From Litsea cubeba (taxonomy: Eukaryota; Streptophyta; Magnoliopsida; Laurales; Lauraceae), in NCBI GenBank assembly GCA_012931725.1, contig CM022945.1:21300318-21364317 (forward strand): a DNA stretch of 64,000 nt, in the 5' to 3' direction. Position numbers and translations under genes: made by a program. This document shows, piece by piece, positions 32,557-43,629 of this stretch (its first letter is position 1; the number at the start of each line of letters is the position of its first letter). A model generated the notes under the pieces. The model was given only the letters and a program-made list of their open reading frames with translations. It did no database searches and was not told the DNA's origin.

Positions 32557-32861
32557 AAATCTTATTATGGATTGTAATTATCGTCTTGATTTCTTTTGTT
32601 ATGAACTTTGACGGCAAACTATAAATTTGCATATGATTATTTGTTTGACTCTAAAATCTGTGATGTCTTTGTTTTGGCATATATTATAATCTTCACCAAC
32701 TGCCAAAAAGCCCAGTTTAAAATCTGTTACATTTTTGAAAAAATGTCAAACAGGGACAATGTTGCAATATTATAATATTACACTATTATATTATACTACA
32801 TTTGATTCTGCTACTATTTAAATCTAAAAATATTATATTATGCATGTATTTAAACGGGCCC

Positions 32862-33485
32862 TTTGTGGAAAAAATATTGAGGTGGGGCCAGTTTTATAGT
32901 ATATGATGGATGACAGATGATTTGCTTTTGTTTTTCAAAATGTGAAAAAAGACATTAGAGGGACTCATTAGTTGAAACTTGAAAGGGCAAAAAAAAAAAA
33001 GAAAAAAGAAAGATACAATCATCATCTCCAAGGAAGTTTTGAAATGATATAAATACAGTCTGGAATTCCCATACATACATGGTGCCTAGCCATTGGACAT
33101 ATGTGGACGCTGTACCGAAGACAGTCCCTTCAAATGTAGGCAGCTAGATAAGGTATATGATTGCTAACTAATTAAGCAATCTCTTGTTCTCAACTATAGT
33201 TTTGGTTTAATTGAGCTGTTCATCAAATTCAAAAGGGTTCAAACCAGTTGATATAGTATAGATTTTAAACTAATAATAGATATTATTATTATCAGCAAAA
33301 ATATAGATATAGCTATTATATTATACTCGCAGGTAAGCTGTATTTGAATATAGAAATGAAAAAATGGTCCAAATACATGCATGCAATGCAAGTGCACACC
33401 AGTCAGCCATTTCTGACAACCCACTACTTTTGAGGAAAAAGCAATAATTTACATGGAGAAATACCAATTAACCCCCCCGCTCCCC
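32862..33485. other. Intergenic region and PGIP3 promoter
   Basis: From about 33300 the sequence is homologous to the promoters of PGIP1, PGIP2 and PGIP4. At the TATA position it reads CATAAAT (33486-33492), one change from the TATAAAT of PGIP4. No gene seen. Confidence 0.5.
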
Positions 33486-33551
33486 CATAAATTGAATGCT
33501 TGCGTGTTTACAGTATCCTGCAAAATTATAGAATTCCGAGAAGATTCCAAT

Positions 33552-34592
33552 ATGGATTTCCATCATTTTCTCTCCTTCTTCTTCTTCTTCTTCTTCTTCT
33601 TGTTCCTACTTACTTTTCCTTTTCCTTCTTTGGCTGCCAACAACGAACGCTGCCATCCCGAAGACAAAGCTGCCCTCCTCGACTTCAAGAACAGCTTTTC
33701 CAATCCCGAATCTCTTCCCTCGTGGAATCCCGACACCGACTGCTGCGGATGGCCCGCCGTCGATTGCGACGAGAAGACGAACCGAGTCACTGGCCTCACT
33801 CTAGTTTACTCCTCCCTCGCTGGGACCATCCCCGACGCCGTCGGCCGCCTCGCCCACCTCCAGAGCCTCCGCCTCCACAAGATCCCCAACCTCATCGGCC
33901 AAATCCCACCGTCCATCACCAATCTCAAGGCCCTCGACAATCTCGACATCACCTGGACCAATATCTCGGGCCCCATCCCTCCGTTTCTCGCCGAGCTCCA
34001 AAATCTCAAATTTCTCCTCCTCTCCTTCAACAATCTCTCCGGCTCCATCCCTCCCGAGCTCTCCCGTCTCCCCAATATAGTTGGACTTGAGCTCGACCGC
34101 AACCGGCTCACCGGCAAGATACCGGAATCTTTCGGGCATTTCGTGGGTTCCGTTCCGTCTCTCATCCTTTCCCACAACAGGCTTTCGGGTCAAATACCCA
34201 AATCTCTCGCGAACTCGGACTTCTCGAGGATCGATTTATCGCGGAATCAACTCGTGGGTGACGCTTCCATGTTTTTTAATGCCTCAAAACGCACGGACAT
34301 ACTCGATATCTCGCGAAACATGCTGGAGTTCGATTTATCGGGAGTGGAGTTTCCGTCGAGTAGGTTGAATGTGTTGGATATATCGCACAACAGGGTGTTT
34401 GGGAGGATCCCGTCGCAGATAACGGAGGCCGTTAATCTGCAGGTTTTTATCGTGACCTACAACCGTTTATGTGGGGAGATACCGCAGGGTTGGAAGCTAA
34501 AGTATACTGCGAACTTCGATGAATCGTCTTATTTGCACAACCGCTGCCTCTGTGGGCCACCGCTGCCACCATGTAAAGCCAATGGCAATTGA
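33552..34592 (+). CDS. Polygalacturonase-inhibiting protein (PGIP3 of the cluster)
   Basis: Intact 346-residue secreted LRR protein of the same type as PGIP1: signal peptide, N-terminal cap (CHPEDKAALLDFKNSF .. DTDCCGWPAVDCD), about ten repeats, C-terminal cap (NRCLCGPPLPPC). It contains the 13 bp missing from PGIP2. The start at 33552 matches PGIP1 and opens the signal peptide; upstream in-frame codons to 33453 belong to the 5' flank. The signal peptide contains eight consecutive phenylalanines encoded by a CTT/TTC microsatellite (33575-33601), which lengthens its hydrophobic core. Changes from PGIP1 cluster in the repeats, for example GLELDRNRLTGK for GIGLDRNRLTGE, where PGIPs meet their target enzymes, so specificity may differ. 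It should be secreted to the apoplast. Confidence 0.95.
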   Translation: MDFHHFLSFFFFFFFFLFLLTFPFPSLAANNERCHPEDKAALLDFKNSFSNPESLPSWNPDTDCCGWPAVDCDEKTNRVTGLTLVYSSLAGTIPDAVGRLAHLQSLRLHKIPNLIGQIPPSITNLKALDNLDITWTNISGPIPPFLAELQNLKFLLLSFNNLSGSIPPELSRLPNIVGLELDRNRLTGKIPESFGHFVGSVPSLILSHNRLSGQIPKSLANSDFSRIDLSRNQLVGDASMFFNASKRTDILDISRNMLEFDLSGVEFPSSRLNVLDISHNRVFGRIPSQITEAVNLQVFIVTYNRLCGEIPQGWKLKYTANFDESSYLHNRCLCGPPLPPCKANGN

Positions 34593-36165
34593 GTTGTTCA
34601 GCTTCAGGATAAGGTTGTAACTTATATGTATATTGTAAGAAGTGTGAGATCTGCTGTTAGAAGTCTGATGTGATGGGAGTAAAATAAAGCAACTTTTCCA
34701 CTCATGGAGTTGCATTTTTTTTATAGTTTTTTGATGTTGTCGTGAGAGCTGCCCTCGGACCTTGGCATACCTCCACCAGAGTACAAATTTTAAGTATTTA
34801 CCTCGTGAAATATTTTAGATACTTGCGATATCACATATATTTTATTATATAATATTTGTAAAGTCTTATAATATTGTAAATATTATCTTGTGGGATATTT
34901 TGAGGCCATGCGATATCATAAAATGCGATATTCGGATCGTGCAATATTACACATTATTGTATTAATTGTAGGATAAATTTTAGATGTAAGATCAGTAGTA
35001 CGATTAATATCTTCTTTTAAAATTACGTGGGTATTCCTGATTAATTCCCCCTTCACTTCTCGGCACTATAGGAATTGCAATTTATATTTTGGCCAGCCAA
35101 ATCCTTTCTTGGCACTTTCAGTCTTATGGTGGAGCCGACTAATATTGAATTATTTTTTGAAGATGTCATCTTCATTTTGAATGGTCTGAATTATAATTAG
35201 GTGGGGCACATGATGGAGTTTTGGAGATGGAGAACATACACGTGAGAAGCATATAACAGATACGAAAGGGATCCTAAGTCCTAACTCAATATATGATAAA
35301 AATGGTAGAATACTACAGTAGGGATTTTGTGTTTGCTATCTGTGTGCTATCTGTATTTCTCTAGATGCACTGAATTACTCTGTAATGTACGTAATTTCCT
35401 CTTTCTTAGAGAAAAGAAGAAAAAAAGCAAAAATACGGGAAGCCAGAAAAAAAGCAAAAATACGGGAAGCCAGCCGCCCATTGCCCTGTAAGTGACATGA
35501 CATGACATGATAGCTAATGCGATGCTTGGTCTTAATTAATCGCGTATGGTGATACTGGAAATGGAACACGTGGAGTCCCACTGATAAGCAGCCTGCTTCA
35601 TTGTTGGTTACATGCAATCCAGTTTGTGAAGGCTATTTAGATGTAAGTCTATAAATGGAAAGAGAGTAGATGAAAAGGTCCCCTCGTAGATAAAGAGGAT
35701 CGCAAGATTAACCTTACCCAATTATTTTAGCCTTTTAAATGGGAGGAGGGTAGATGGAAAGGTCTTCCATACACAAAGATGGTAACAAGATTAACCTCAC
35801 CCGATTATTTTAGTCCTTTAAATGAGAGGAAGGTAGATGGAAAGGTCTCTTTGTAGATAAAGAGGGTCACAAAATTAACCTCTACCGATTATTTTAGCCC
35901 TTTAAATGGGAGGAGGGTAGATGAAAAGGTCTCCTCGTAGGCAAAGAGGGTCACAAGATTAACCTCACCCGATTATTCTAGCCCTTGGGTTTAACAACCT
36001 TAAAATGTAATGGCATCTTCACTATATATTTTCTTTTGAGTCAAATCAATAGTGATTGAATGTTCATGAGTGAGTGTAAATCTAGACACAATGCTGGATC
36101 ATAAGATGAAAAGAGTATCCAAGGCGCTAGGTCTAGATAATTAGTTATTATTAGCTAAAAAAGAT
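34593..36165. other. PGIP3 downstream flank
   Basis: 3' UTR with AATAAAG near 34684, AT-rich DNA, a block shared with PGIP1 (about 35160-35410), the 84-bp repeat array, and a block shared with PGIP2 (about 35990-36125). No gene. Confidence 0.55.
35666..35995. repeat. Minisatellite of about 84 bp, four copies
   Basis: Units begin GTAGATG(A/G)AAAGGTC at 35666, 35750, 35833 and 35917. Each continues through AAGATTAACCTCACCCGATTATTTTAG and a TTTAAATGGGAGGAGG link. The copies differ at several positions. The homologous place downstream of PGIP2 (about 11606-11690) has only one copy, so the array expanded after the duplication. Confidence 0.9.
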
Positions 36166-36171
36166 ATTATT

Positions 36172-36984
36172 TGTGTGGGGATATTTCCGAACTCACCGGA
36201 GTACCGGTCGATGCTCCATCTCGTGCTCCGGCGCCAGCTAGGCCATCTCGGCCAGGCTCGTCTCGACTACCACCAGCTCGGCCAAGTGCTCCCACGTCAG
36301 CCAAAGGCTCATCTCAGCCCCTCACACAACTCCTCCACCTCGACATAGCTCCACCTCGGCTGGGTCGTCCCCAGCTCGGCTATGGACTTCATCACGTTTC
36401 TCCACTTCGGCATCTCCACTTCGGCATCTCCACGAGGTCTCTAGCCAAGGCAGGGGTTGACAGCTGCCCCCCCTTGGACACTTAAGCACGCTAGAGCACG
36501 CGCGACAAGACAAGGGCACGCCTATACTCTCTGACAGACAGAGCCTCCCATGCCGCCCATGCTTCCTGACAGATCAGCGTCCACAGACGCCAGAGTGGGC
36601 TGTGATGGGACGGCTAACCACCTCATTGTCTCCTGCCTCCTCTCTCTCCAAAGTCAACTATCTCCCTCTCCTCCTCTATAAAAGGGGCCAAACCAGAACA
36701 GTAAAGGGACACTCTCTCCCGTCCGAGAGAACCACACTGGTATCACCTTCTCCCCCAAAATCTCCTCCTACTGTCCAGTACTCATACTGACTTAGGCATC
36801 GGAGAGCCCTGCGCTGCCCACAGCCAGGGTCCTCTGACCTGTTTCTTCTCCCTCTTCCAGGTTCTCAGGCATCGGTTCTTTCATCATCAACGAGGAGACG
36901 GGGAGCCTCAGCCTTCGTCCTCCTCAGTGAGTCGCAAGAACACCACCCCCCCCCCCCGGGTCCGTGAATTTTTGTGCACTTACA
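36172..36984 (+). mobile_element. Solo LTR of a Ty3/gypsy element related to the Tat element
   Basis: Begins TGTGTGGGGATATTTCC, like the minus-strand start of the Tat LTR, and ends GTGCACTTACA, like its end GCACCTACA. It contains a good TATA box (TCTATAAAAGG, about 36676-36686). Flanks ATTAT (36166-36170) and ATTAT (36985-36989) fit a 5-bp target duplication, with one unexplained T at 36171. No internal region remains. It lies about 390 bp upstream of the PGIP4 start. Confidence 0.8.
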
Positions 36985-37375
36985 ATTATTATTATATATC
37001 ATCCACACAGGTAATCTGTATTTGAATATAGAAACAAAAAAAATCGTCCAAATACATGCATTGCAAGTGCATAGCAGTCGGCCATATCTGACCACTCATT
37101 GACACGGAGAAAAAGACCAAATAACCCACTAATCCGTTATGAATATACCCTATAAATTGAATGCTTGCATGCTCCCACTATCTTGCAAAATTATAGAATT
37201 CAAAGAAGGAAAATATTAAGTGCATCTATCACTTACCATAGGTGATGGATACTCCCATTCAAAGAAAATCTCAATACTTTTTATGTACTTGAAGTTTTTT
37301 AAAAAAGAGGGTGTCCCTCACCCTATAATGAGATATAGATGCATAGAAATACTCCCCTTCAAAGAAAATCCCAAT
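36985..37375 (+). promoter_or_regulatory. PGIP4 promoter remnant
   Basis: Homologous to the other PGIP promoters up to the ..AAAATTATAGAATTC block (37188-37201). TATAAATT lies at 37151-37158. Between that block and the start codon there are about 160 extra bases not found in PGIP1 or PGIP3, containing a near repeat TTCAAAGAAAATC (about 37258 and 37358). Confidence 0.55.
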
Positions 37376-37646
37376 ATGGATGTCTATCACTCTCTCTCCT
37401 TATTTTTTATCTTCTTGTTACTGCTTCCTTTTCCTTCTCCTTCCTTAGCTGCCAACAAGGAACGCTGCCACCCAGAAGACAAAACTACCATCCTCGACTT
37501 CAAGAAGAGCTTTTCCAATCCTGAGGGAACTCTCGCCCAGTGGACGCCTGACAGCAACTGCTGCGACGGGAATTCCATCCAATGCGACGATAAAACCTTA
37601 ATCGAGTCACGCAACTCACTCTACTCTATTCCTCCGTCGCCATGAC
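37376..37646 (+). pseudogene. PGIP4, 5' fragment (split PGIP pseudogene)
   Basis: Opens MDVYHSLSLFFIF with a good signal peptide, then the N-terminal cap (CHPEDKTTILDFKKSF .. DSNCCDGNSIQCDD). It already diverges from the intact copies. About 50 bp before the break, an extra base shifts the frame at the ..KTNRVTG.. position. The copia element then interrupts the gene at the place equivalent to ..SSVSGTIPDAV... The remainder of the gene lies at 43878-44787, more than 6 kb away. No functional protein is expected. Confidence 0.9.
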
Positions 37647-38029
37647 TGAAAGAACTAGTTGGTCCCAGATGGGTGTCGGAACCGAACTCGCCGAGAACCT
37701 TGTGCGTTTCGATGTGGGGTAGACCTGCGAACCCACTGCAAATGCTCTCTAATGGATAATCAAGTAAGGGTTCCCATCTCCCTTATATAGAGCAACCCCT
37801 AGGAGTCACGACTACAACGGACTCTACCGCTCATGGAATTCCACATCTCCTAACCAACGTGGGAATTCTGCCAATCGAGAGTCTGAACTTGATCCAAACT
37901 CACCACCAAGAGTTTGATCCTTATCTGATTCAACCAGATCAAGACTTGTTAGAAATTTATCCGCGGTTCACCGCTGGGCACGATCTGACGTGGGCCCAAT
38001 GGCAGTCGGGTCACACAATTTTCTTAACA
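37647..38029 (-). repeat. 3' LTR of the copia element
   Basis: Left LTR, 383 bp, clearly alignable to 43241-43629 but with more differences than the Tat LTR pair, so this insertion is older. Contains CCCTTATATAGAG (about 37790), a shared TATA-like site. Confidence 0.85.
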
Positions 38030-38589
38030 ATCTCCCACTTGGCACGAATGCTATCTAAATCAAACGTGCCAATAATCAACATATACTCTAGTCCATACAT
38101 ACATCTTTAGCCAAGGAAAATACTTAATGAAGGAATACACGTCAATTCCACCAGTGGGATCCTCGAGATTGAAATCTTAAGTTTCTCTTCCACATTTTAG
38201 GTATACAGATATAACAATTTAATATCTTGAGGGATTATAGAATTGTGGTTCTATTCACCGATATAATGGTGGACTCATAACATTTGTACCGGCTCATCGG
38301 TTCTTACCAACTTCATATTTTCATGAAGAGATCCAACCTGATGGCCACTTGGTTTACTGTATCGCAGGTTGTATCACAGCTTCTGTTCTCAACAGAGCTA
38401 CCATGTTTGTTTTCTTTATACCAGAAAATCAAGACCTTTTCCAATGGATTAAAATATAACCAGACATGGATTCCATTTCGTCCAAGTCATAATCCCAAGA
38501 GGCAACCATACAACCATGCAGTTCCAAGACAACAACCGTGCCACAAAAAATGATGTAGCAAATGTTTTTGATGTACCCAGATTCCTCTT

Positions 38590-39365
38590 ATTTACTTGCC
38601 ATAACAGGCATACCCGGATAACTTAGGAATCTGATTATGAGACCAACGGCGATCCATTTTCGGTCTCATAAGTCCGGCTTTACAGCATCTTATGTCATGC
38701 AATATGCTCCTCCCACTATCCTCGAGTAAGGCATGTCTCTAGTAATGAACATGTCCTTTTCACTAATGGGATCCCGATTGTTGGACAATTTCATATACAT
38801 GCAAATGGGAGTGTCGATTGGCTTGCACATCTCTATATCCAACTGTTTTAACACAGCGTCCTATTCGGACCCATATGACAAAGTCCGTACCAGATTCAGC
38901 TTACATGGTAGTTGTATATGCTCAGTACATAATGCTTCAGCCCATGTTTTCATCTCAAATTAAGACTTCAACACTGTTGTTTGGATATTGCTTCCAATTC
39001 GTCACCAACAATCAATATGTCATCCAATGACAAATATATATAACTACTCCCACTGCATTGACATAAATGCATATCTTATATGCCGGGAATAAACTAAATT
39101 CACGTATAGCCTCGTAAAATTCTCATGTAAAGAAAATCTGTACACACTTATCCTCATGATCTTTGCACTACAAAATCCACAGATTACATGTAAAACTTTT
39201 CTTACTTTTCGCTGTTTAGGAGCACAGCCTTTACATTCATCATGTGCAATAACATATTCTCACAACCAACCATTGCCCTTAGGATTCACATGGATAGGAA
39301 TTTACGCCCGGAGAGACAATCTCCACGTAACCAAATCCTTCCATTTCTAAATACTTGTGCCACCA
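38590..39365 (-). pseudogene. Copia polyprotein remnant: reverse transcriptase to RNase H
   Basis: Minus-strand pieces recognisable by motif, in broken frames. FLNG of the early RT lies near 39345. LDDILIVGDELEA, equivalent to the YVDD box, lies near 39025-38990. KPIDTP lies near 38815, PYSRIVGGAYCM..KPD near 38720-38665, and SRFLSYPG near 38630. Family order is preserved. Multiple stops and shifts mean no product. Confidence 0.65.
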
Positions 39366-42184
39366 ATCGTGCTTATCTACCAGTCTGTCATTATCATTTT
39401 ATTGCCAAGAACCCATAGCCCTTCGATCCTAAGGTGGATCGACTAATTGTCATGCCCGGTTCTTATTTTATATTCACCTCTATAGTGTATAGTCAATCAT
39501 CATATTGACAACAAATGATAGATTAAGATCTTGCACGATTTTTACCAAATAACTGCATCAATCATCCAACCACGTTGAATGCTATCAATCCTACAGGACT
39601 CCCAATAACCCGAATTGTTCATTGTCAAGTGGGCCCTGGTCAGGATTTACACTTCCAACGCTGCCAACGTTGAAACTCCCACTTTCCGCAACACCCTCCA
39701 TCCTCAGAGACGTTGTGGTGCATCTCTAGGATTTGGACGGGATCCACAAGGAAGCACACATTCCGACTGGTGGTTATAATCCGATATTTGTGATTGATCA
39801 CACGATATCTCTTGGAATGATTCGATTTTTCAACGAAAGAATGATTTTCTTCGTTTCCATTTGCAGTTGGTATTCTAGTTGTGGCAAGCAATAGTTTGTA
39901 TACAACTTATCCCCTCAATGTAATAGGTCAAGTTTTAGGTTTGGCACCAGTCCATAACTCATAAATGGGTCTTTTGAGCTAAATTTTAGGAGTTGTTCGA
40001 CTCAATATATACTGTGCACTCAATAATATCTCCCCCTTACAGTACACAGCGGAAGATACGTGTGGTTAACATGGATCTAATATATCCAAGCATAAAATGA
40101 TTTAAAAGTTTTCCACCACACTATTTTAGCTGTAGGGTGTACAAAATCAAATATAAATATATTATCCTCTCCGTGCACAATATACTTGAATCGTACATAG
40201 GTACACTCCCCCACTTAACGGATCTCATCCATTAACTTTTCAACCCTATTGGTCCATGACTCAGCAGTATAACACTCAAAGCAATTTTACACTGCCTCAA
40301 GCTTATATCATAACAGATAAATTTAAATGTATTTGCTAAAGTCACCAATCGGAGTAGCAAATCACTCCTACCCATTTGAATTCGGACAATTAAAGCGGTC
40401 AGCATATTTTAGAGTGTATGATATCATTCAACCACACTTCTAGTTATTCTGGAAAAAAGTACATACAATCATTTTCCACTCAGACATGGTTCCAATATAC
40501 CAAGGTCAGGTAAATGTATCATCCCAACCAGTCCATTTATTCTGTCTTTGTTGATGTGTCATTATTTTTAATGTCATAAGTGTGCCAAACCACACATCCA
40601 ACATATACAGAATAATTAAAAAGCAAGAAGATTTATATATTACAAGCTATATCAAGCAAGTAAATATCATCTCAGAGAAAAAAATGCTACAATCTCCCAT
40701 GCATGCAAATTACAACTATATTGTCTCGGAACAGATTTCCTTAATCTATTATATCACTAGTTGAGTCACGAGTTTTACTCATCACAGAGTAGTAATTAGT
40801 AAAGCATCCCCAAAATATAACAAATTGGATTTTCATTGTCAAATGTGATTTAGACTCGTGTCATTTTTGAACACAGAACAAAATTTGTTTCATATTTATA
40901 GATGCTTACAATCTCCGAATTTTGTTTTCATGAATTCAAAAAATTCAATTTCCATCCTTGAGATCACATGGAAAACTACAAATCGATCCACCAGTTACGT
41001 TCTTACACCTTAATTAGATCCACTGTTATATGACTATAATCTTTGTATTCGCTCCACTAGGTTGTCTATTCCGTCATATTCTCATGTCCTATTGACTTAA
41101 ATAAATTATTGTTATTTCTTGCCTCAAATTTCATTGAGATATAAATATTTGAGAGACTTGGGACTTAAGAGATATACCCCCACTGAAGTAGAATACCATG
41201 ACAATAGACATAGAATTGAAACACATTGATCAACTAGTTTTCCCACCATGGTCAACACTTTTATAATCGATCTGATCAACCTCGTTGTCAATCATGGACC
41301 CATCAGGCAATTAAATAGTGCATGCATGCATCATAGATTATTTCCATCCGAGATCTAGTGGTTTTTATCAATTTTAAACCACTAACCAGTGATCATATGT
41401 CTCTTTTGTGCCGTTTGATTGTGCTCACATTCTTTTACTCAAATCCTTGACCCCTTGATCCACACTTCAAATATTCAGCAGATCAATTATTATACCCCCA
41501 CTGCACAAGGTAATGCCCAAATTACCATTAAATGATGCCGCAGTGGTCGTCAAGGTTTTACCAAAAGAAACTACAAGTTGGATCGTATCACTACAAATAA
41601 ACGCACAATTCCTATATAAGGCACCCATCTGATATCTTTACACGAATGGGCAATTCTCGCTGAAGATATCACTCTCGAGGGGGTCATACATGGCAAATTT
41701 ATATAAGACAAATCCAACACATAAATAAAAGAAAAGTCAAGATACCACTAATCGTGATCGCTGACCAAGAACTTTTCTAACCATTGGATCGTCAATCTCT
41801 CACTGCCTCTGTATAACTTTCGTTGCCAGAAGTTCGCAGGCTCAAACGGATTGTCCATCGGAGCTCAAATGACCCAAATATCATGCGACAAATTTGAAGC
41901 GTCAAAGATGACTGCATCTGGTCCAAAAAATATCAGACCATTGGATCCCAAATCTTTCAACGCTAATGGGTAGTGCTCGTCACCACGATTCTGCAGAACC
42001 AAACTGCTCGTCAATTGACTTCGGAATGAGCATGTTATGGCCGGTCAAAATTTCTGTTGACCGTTGACTAGGCCCGCGCTTGCAAAAGCAACGCCTTGCC
42101 TCTGCGTTAGCCACTCGTACAGCGCCCGCGTATACCCGTCGTCACCAGCACCTGACGTCAGCCCCTTGAACTACCATTACCAGC
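39366..42184. other. Decayed copia interior, no intact gene
   Basis: AT-rich sequence that should contain integrase, protease and gag of the copia element. I recognise no motif with confidence in any frame; short ORFs here look random. Confidence 0.4.
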
Positions 42185-42772
42185 TAGGGCTGTGAAAATT
42201 GACCGAAATAACCGAACCGCCCGGCCGAACCGACCATTTGGGCAGTTCTATATATTTTTTTCAAAGAAAACCGACCAATCGGTTATTTGTTTCACCTAAA
42301 AATTACACGACGGTCGGTTTTTTCATAATCTAAAAAACCGTTCGGTTAAAACCGAACCGACCGAATTGTTAAGCAGCTGGAGACTGCACTAACTTAGTGA
42401 CTTGAACTGTTGAGCATCTGGATTTTTTAAGTACTACTAGCTAGCTGCTGGGCCCATACTTATTGTTAATTATTGTTGGGCCCGTTTTATTTGTTTGTAA
42501 GTTACTAAATTAGATTGGACACTTAACTTATTTAATGAAATTAGAGGCCCAATGGCCAATTAGACCAATAAAAACGAGGCTTGACCCATTCAAATTAGGA
42601 CCCAGCCCAAAATCGAAAACCGACCGGAAATCGACCAAACCGAATGTTCGGTTTTCCCACTTGCACTAAATACAGTGGTCAGTTTTCGGTTATCTATATA
42701 AAAAAAACCAAACATTTGGCCCGGGTGCAGAGGTGACTGAAAACCGACCAAAACCGACCACCGACAGCCCTA
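42185..42772. mobile_element. hAT-like MITE with 8-bp target duplication, rich in AACCGA motifs
   Basis: 588 bp bounded by inverted TAGGGCTGT (42185-42193) and ACAGCCCTA (42764-42772). It is flanked by the perfect 8-bp direct repeat TTACCAGC (42177-42184 and 42773-42780). An 8-bp duplication and TAGGG ends fit the hAT superfamily. Both subterminal regions repeat ACCGAACCG and AAACCGACC. It has no coding capacity, so it is a non-autonomous element nested within the copia element. Confidence 0.85.
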
Positions 42773-42780
42773 TTACCAGC

Positions 42781-43240
42781 GCTTAATAGCGCTTTTGAGC
42801 TCCACTGGTAACGGGCTTGGTCCAAGTCGAATTCGGGTTCGCCCGGCCTGACTTCTTGTAGTCAGAAGAAAACACGCAGGAAACCGCCCCTCCTTCAGGT
42901 GCGTTTCATGAGGAGAAACATCATCTGATTAAAAATCGTCTCCCTCCCTTGGCGCGACTCTCGAGGCGGAAGACCATAGCATGCATCCAGAAAAGGGCTC
43001 CCCTTTGCCTACTGGGATCTGGTTGCTGGCGGAAGTAGTGGTTTGAACTGGCACGCGTGCCGAGAGAAAAACCTTCTTCGTCCCAAGAGAAAAACCTTCT
43101 TCCTCTTTTTGCTTCTGTTGCAAAAAACAGAATGAAAAACGAGATGGAACTCACGAAGAAGACGACTCAAATCCCGTCGATCCACAACTTTATTGGAAGA
43201 TCTCAACCATGAAACACATAAATCAAGCTCTGATATCAAT
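42781..43240 (-). other. Copia 5' untranslated/gag-start region with primer-binding site
   Basis: Lies between the MITE and the right LTR. The primer-binding site is at 43227-43238. Duplicated short blocks (GAGAAAAACCTTCTTC, 43070 and 43087) are present. Short minus-strand frames cannot be assigned to gag. Confidence 0.45.
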
Positions 43241-43629
43241 TGAAAGAACTAGCTGGTACTAGATGGGTGTGTCAGAACCGAACTCACCAAGAGCCTTGTG
43301 CGTTCCGATGTGGGATAGTCCTGCGAACTCGCTGCGAATGCTCTCAGATCTAATAAATAATCAAGCAAGGGTTCTCATATCCCTTATATAGAGCAATCCC
43401 ATTCCCATGACTACAACGGTATCTACCCCTCCTGGAATCCCACATCTCCTGACCAGCAAGAGAATTCTGCCAATCGAGAGTCTGAACTTGATCCAAACTC
43501 TACCACCAAGAATTTGACCCTGATCTAACTCAACCAGATCAAGACTTGTTGGGAGTTCATCCGCGGCTCACCGTCAGGCTCGATCTGGCGTGGGCCCAAT
43601 GTCTGTCGGGCCACACAATTTTCCTAACA
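43241..43629 (-). repeat. 5' LTR of the copia element
   Basis: Right LTR, 389 bp, beside the primer-binding site on the minus strand. Its outer 100 bp are repeated twice more beyond the element (see 43630-43878). Confidence 0.88.

Larger units (their letters stand above)
27573..32861 (+). mobile_element. PIF/Harbinger DNA transposon, degenerate, about 5.3 kb
   Basis: Contains the two genes typical of the superfamily on the same strand: a Myb/SANT-like DNA-binding protein (29753-30892) and a DDE transposase (31201-32556). The left end GGGACTGTTTGGATGCA and the inverted right end GGGCCCGTTTAAATACA agree at 12 of 17 positions and have the GGG..GTTT look of Harbinger termini. The flanks are TTA on the left and TTT on the right, near the expected 3-bp TWA duplication but not identical. 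About 2.2 kb of AT-rich sequence with no clear gene precedes the Myb-like gene. Both genes carry stops, so the element is not autonomous. Confidence 0.65.
37647..43629 (-). mobile_element. Ty1/copia LTR retrotransposon, degenerate, inserted in PGIP4
   Basis: LTRs of 383 bp (37647-38029) and 389 bp (43241-43629), each TG..CA on the plus strand (TGAAAGAACTAG .. CTTAACA/CCTAACA). The minus strand reads a primer-binding site TGATATCAGAGC (43238-43227), 11 of 12 matching the initiator-Met type of copia elements, beside the right LTR. AAGTGGGAGATT, a polypurine tract, lies beside the left one. The element is therefore minus-strand. Remnants of copia reverse transcriptase and RNase H survive between about 39360 and 38590 (FLNG, LDDILIVGDELE, KPIDTP, SRFLSYPG) with many stops. 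Flanks ATGAC and AGGAC fit a mutated 5-bp target duplication. A hAT-like MITE is nested inside. Confidence 0.85.

Noticed and set aside
36171..36485. 104-codon plus-strand frame rich in Ala, Pro and Ser
   Set aside because: It lies wholly in the solo LTR and comes from its C-rich composition.
39640..39891. 83-codon minus-strand frame inside the copia element
   Set aside because: No copia motif recognisable and surrounded by stops; treated as part of the decayed interior.
42185..42772. AACCGA-rich DNA as an interstitial telomere tract
   Set aside because: Plant telomere repeat is TTTAGGG. The motifs vary and lie in both orientations inside a TIR- and TSD-bounded element.
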